DNA of 41,224 nt, taken from the NCBI GenBank assembly GCA_903899675.1, contig CAIUKP010000293.1, forward strand, positions 1-41,224, in the 5' to 3' direction. This document shows, one piece after another, positions 39,366 through 41,224 of this stretch. How positions within the stretch are numbered: position 1 is the stretch's first letter; the number at the start of each line of letters is the position of its first letter. A program made the translations under genes and the position numbers. Under the pieces are notes generated by a model that saw nothing but the letters and a program-made list of their open reading frames with translations, was not told the origin of the DNA and did no database searches. The stretch comes from an uncultured Bacteroidota bacterium. Its GTDB lineage: Bacteria > Bacteroidota > Bacteroidia > Chitinophagales > Chitinophagaceae.

Positions 39366-40022
39366 ATGCTGGCTCCGGTGTTGAAAGGATTATTATTAGG
39401 CTTTTTGCTCGCCATATCAGTTGGCCCGGTAATCTTTGCTATCATAAGGCATAGTATCAGCCACGGGAAGCTTGCCGGCTATATGATAGTGGCAGGTATT
39501 TCTGCTAGCGATATACTTCTTTTATTGGTTTCACATTTTTTTACACAACTTTTTCATTCGCTCATGGCACACAAAACTGCCATCGCGATTGCGGGCAGTA
39601 TTTTTTTAATAGTGTTGGGCCTGTACACGTTGTTTTTCAAAAAAATTGCTGTTTCTAACGAAAACAGTTTAATAGACAAAGAATACAAAACCCATCATTA
39701 TATAGGAATGTTTTTTTCGGGATTCCTGATCAACATACTTAATCCTGCTGTATTTCTTTTCTGGTTTGCGTGGACGGCCGCCATTCATGCTGATGCCGAA
39801 TCTGCGCCCAATCCACCACAATATCAGTTTATAGTTTTCGCCACCTGCCTGCTCTTTGTTTTACTAACCGATTTGATGAAGGTATCCATGGCTGTAAAGC
39901 TACGCAATCAACTTACCCCCAAAGTTCTACGAACCATCAATAAAATATCTGGTATCATTTTGATAGGCTTTGGAATCTCACTTATCGGCGGTGTTCTCTT
40001 TTGGGGCTCAAGCTCACATTAA
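39366..40022 (+). CDS. LysE family amino-acid exporter
   Basis: LLLGFLLAISVGPVIFAIIRHSISHGKLAGYMIVAGISASDILLLL; NILNPAVFLFWFAWT. Confidence 0.88.
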   Translation: MLAPVLKGLLLGFLLAISVGPVIFAIIRHSISHGKLAGYMIVAGISASDILLLLVSHFFTQLFHSLMAHKTAIAIAGSIFLIVLGLYTLFFKKIAVSNENSLIDKEYKTHHYIGMFFSGFLINILNPAVFLFWFAWTAAIHADAESAPNPPQYQFIVFATCLLFVLLTDLMKVSMAVKLRNQLTPKVLRTINKISGIILIGFGISLIGGVLFWGSSSH

Positions 40023-40036
40023 ATTCGAAATGCAGT

Positions 40037-40636
40037 ATGAGATTGTTTTTATTGTTGCTGAGTTATTTTGTGATGGTTGAGTTGACTGCTCAGTCGAATT
40101 TGCTGGTGTTGAAAAAAAAAGAACAAACCCTGCAAACGTGGTCCTCTGGAAGTTATATCCTCTTCCGCTTCACAAATCGCCAATGGATTGAAGGATTTGT
40201 AAGAAAAGTACAGCACGATTCTATATGGCTAAATCAAGTTCAAATTAATCGGGTATTTAATAATTGGGGATTTTATAGTTTCGACACAAGCAAATTGGGA
40301 ATCATGAAATTTCATGTAAATGAAATTAGTGCGGTGCCTCGAAAAGACTTTTCGAATAACATATTTACCAATGGCAAACTCTTTCAACTAGGATCAATGG
40401 CGTTTATTTTTTTAAACGTGTTGAATTCTGCTATACATAAAGAACCCATTTTTGCGGATGAAAATTTACCCAGACTAGGTGCCGCCTCTGCTGTTTTTCT
40501 GATAGGTACTATCATGGCACGATCCCGCAATACGTATTGGGAGGTGGGAAAAAAATATCAGTTTAAAACACTTCAATTGGGGATAGATAGCAGCGGGAGG
40601 AGTGCTGCAGAAAAATCAAACCCCTCTTTACAATAA
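40037..40636 (+). CDS. Hypothetical secreted protein
   Basis: Signal peptide MRLFLLLLSYFVMVELTAQS; no recognised domain. ATG at 40037 preferred over 40001, which overlaps the LysE gene. Confidence 0.6.
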   Translation: MRLFLLLLSYFVMVELTAQSNLLVLKKKEQTLQTWSSGSYILFRFTNRQWIEGFVRKVQHDSIWLNQVQINRVFNNWGFYSFDTSKLGIMKFHVNEISAVPRKDFSNNIFTNGKLFQLGSMAFIFLNVLNSAIHKEPIFADENLPRLGAASAVFLIGTIMARSRNTYWEVGKKYQFKTLQLGIDSSGRSAAEKSNPSLQ

Positions 40637-40641
40637 TCAGC

Positions 40642-41224
40642 ATGGCATTACAAGTAACAAAAGGTTTGCGTATCCTGTATAGAATCACAAAAAAGGTTCT
40701 TTTGTATGCGTTTGTTTCTTCATTTTTATATATCATCATTGGTCGCTTTTTAATGCCCCCCATAACAATTATGCAAATAACCAATGCCTGGGGCTATGGG
40801 TTCAAGCGAGATTATGTAAGCTGGGATCAAATAGCCCCGTCTGTAAAATTAGCGGCCATAGCCAGCGAAGACCAGTCTTTTACCGATCACGGAGGCTTCG
40901 ATTGGGATGCCATTGAACACAGTTTACGGCCAAAGAAAAAAGGGAAAAAATCTAAGATTCCCTTGGGAGGTGGCGCTAGCACTATAACACAGCAGGTAGC
41001 GAAAAATGTATTCTTATTTAATGGTGTTGGTATATTCAGGTATCTGCGTAAGCTGCCCGAAATTTATTTTACTAAAATGATAGAATGGTGTTGGGGTAAA
41101 AAACGAATACTAGAAGTATATCTAAATGTAATTGAAATGGGCCCGGGTATTTTTGGTATTGAAGCAGCCGCACAAAATTATTTTGGAAAGCCGGCCGCTC
41201 GTTTATCCCGTGCAGAAGCTGCCA
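40642..41224 (+). CDS. mtgA: Monofunctional peptidoglycan glycosyltransferase (3' partial)
   Basis: Not in the ORF track (no stop before the edge). Translation: MALQVTKGLRILYRITKKV...AIASEDQSFTDHGGFDWDAIEHSL...GGASTITQQVAKNVFLF...KRILEVYLNVIEMGPGIFGIEAAAQNYFGKPAARLSRAEAA. Confidence 0.95.
   Translation, partial: MALQVTKGLRILYRITKKVLLYAFVSSFLYIIIGRFLMPPITIMQITNAWGYGFKRDYVSWDQIAPSVKLAAIASEDQSFTDHGGFDWDAIEHSLRPKKKGKKSKIPLGGGASTITQQVAKNVFLFNGVGIFRYLRKLPEIYFTKMIEWCWGKKRILEVYLNVIEMGPGIFGIEAAAQNYFGKPAARLSRAEAA

Overview
This window reads as a Bacteroidota chromosome segment, probably Chitinophagaceae-like judging by gene content and TAnnTTTG-type -7 promoter elements. It is mostly housekeeping and secreted-enzyme genes. 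I found no tRNA, rRNA, CRISPR array, prophage or transposase. Left to right it holds: a serine hydrolase 3' part; an IorAB-type molybdenum hydroxylase; an orphan DUF6922-like protein; a gamma-glutamyltransferase-family protein; recA; an acyltransferase, mgsA, GNAT and amidase; an esterase, cyclophilin and uvrB; an M14 peptidase and a serine hydrolase. On the minus strand follow a VPS10/BNR protein, kdnB, a sugar MFS transporter, kdsB, a sterol desaturase, a YwqK-like protein and dnaN. On the plus strand come recX, a nitrilase and nagA. The right part has an OMP-like protein, an S41 peptidase, thiL and IMPase (minus), then GT2, GH3, LysE, a hypothetical protein and mtgA (cut by the window edge). 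The most interesting signals are: (1) two tandem ACTAA-N5-TTAGT dyads just upstream of a candidate recA -7 element, a possible uncharacterised DNA-damage operator; (2) a kdsB-MFS-kdnB cluster predicting 8-amino-Kdo (Kdo8N) synthesis with no kdnA in the window; (3) a 53-nt, near-perfect hairpin built from three 16-nt units between two convergent genes; (4) a left edge whose translation looks like a fusion of two unrelated proteins; (5) a candidate leaderless promoter. I see no convincing new multi-gene system. All functional calls come from reading motifs by eye, with no database search.
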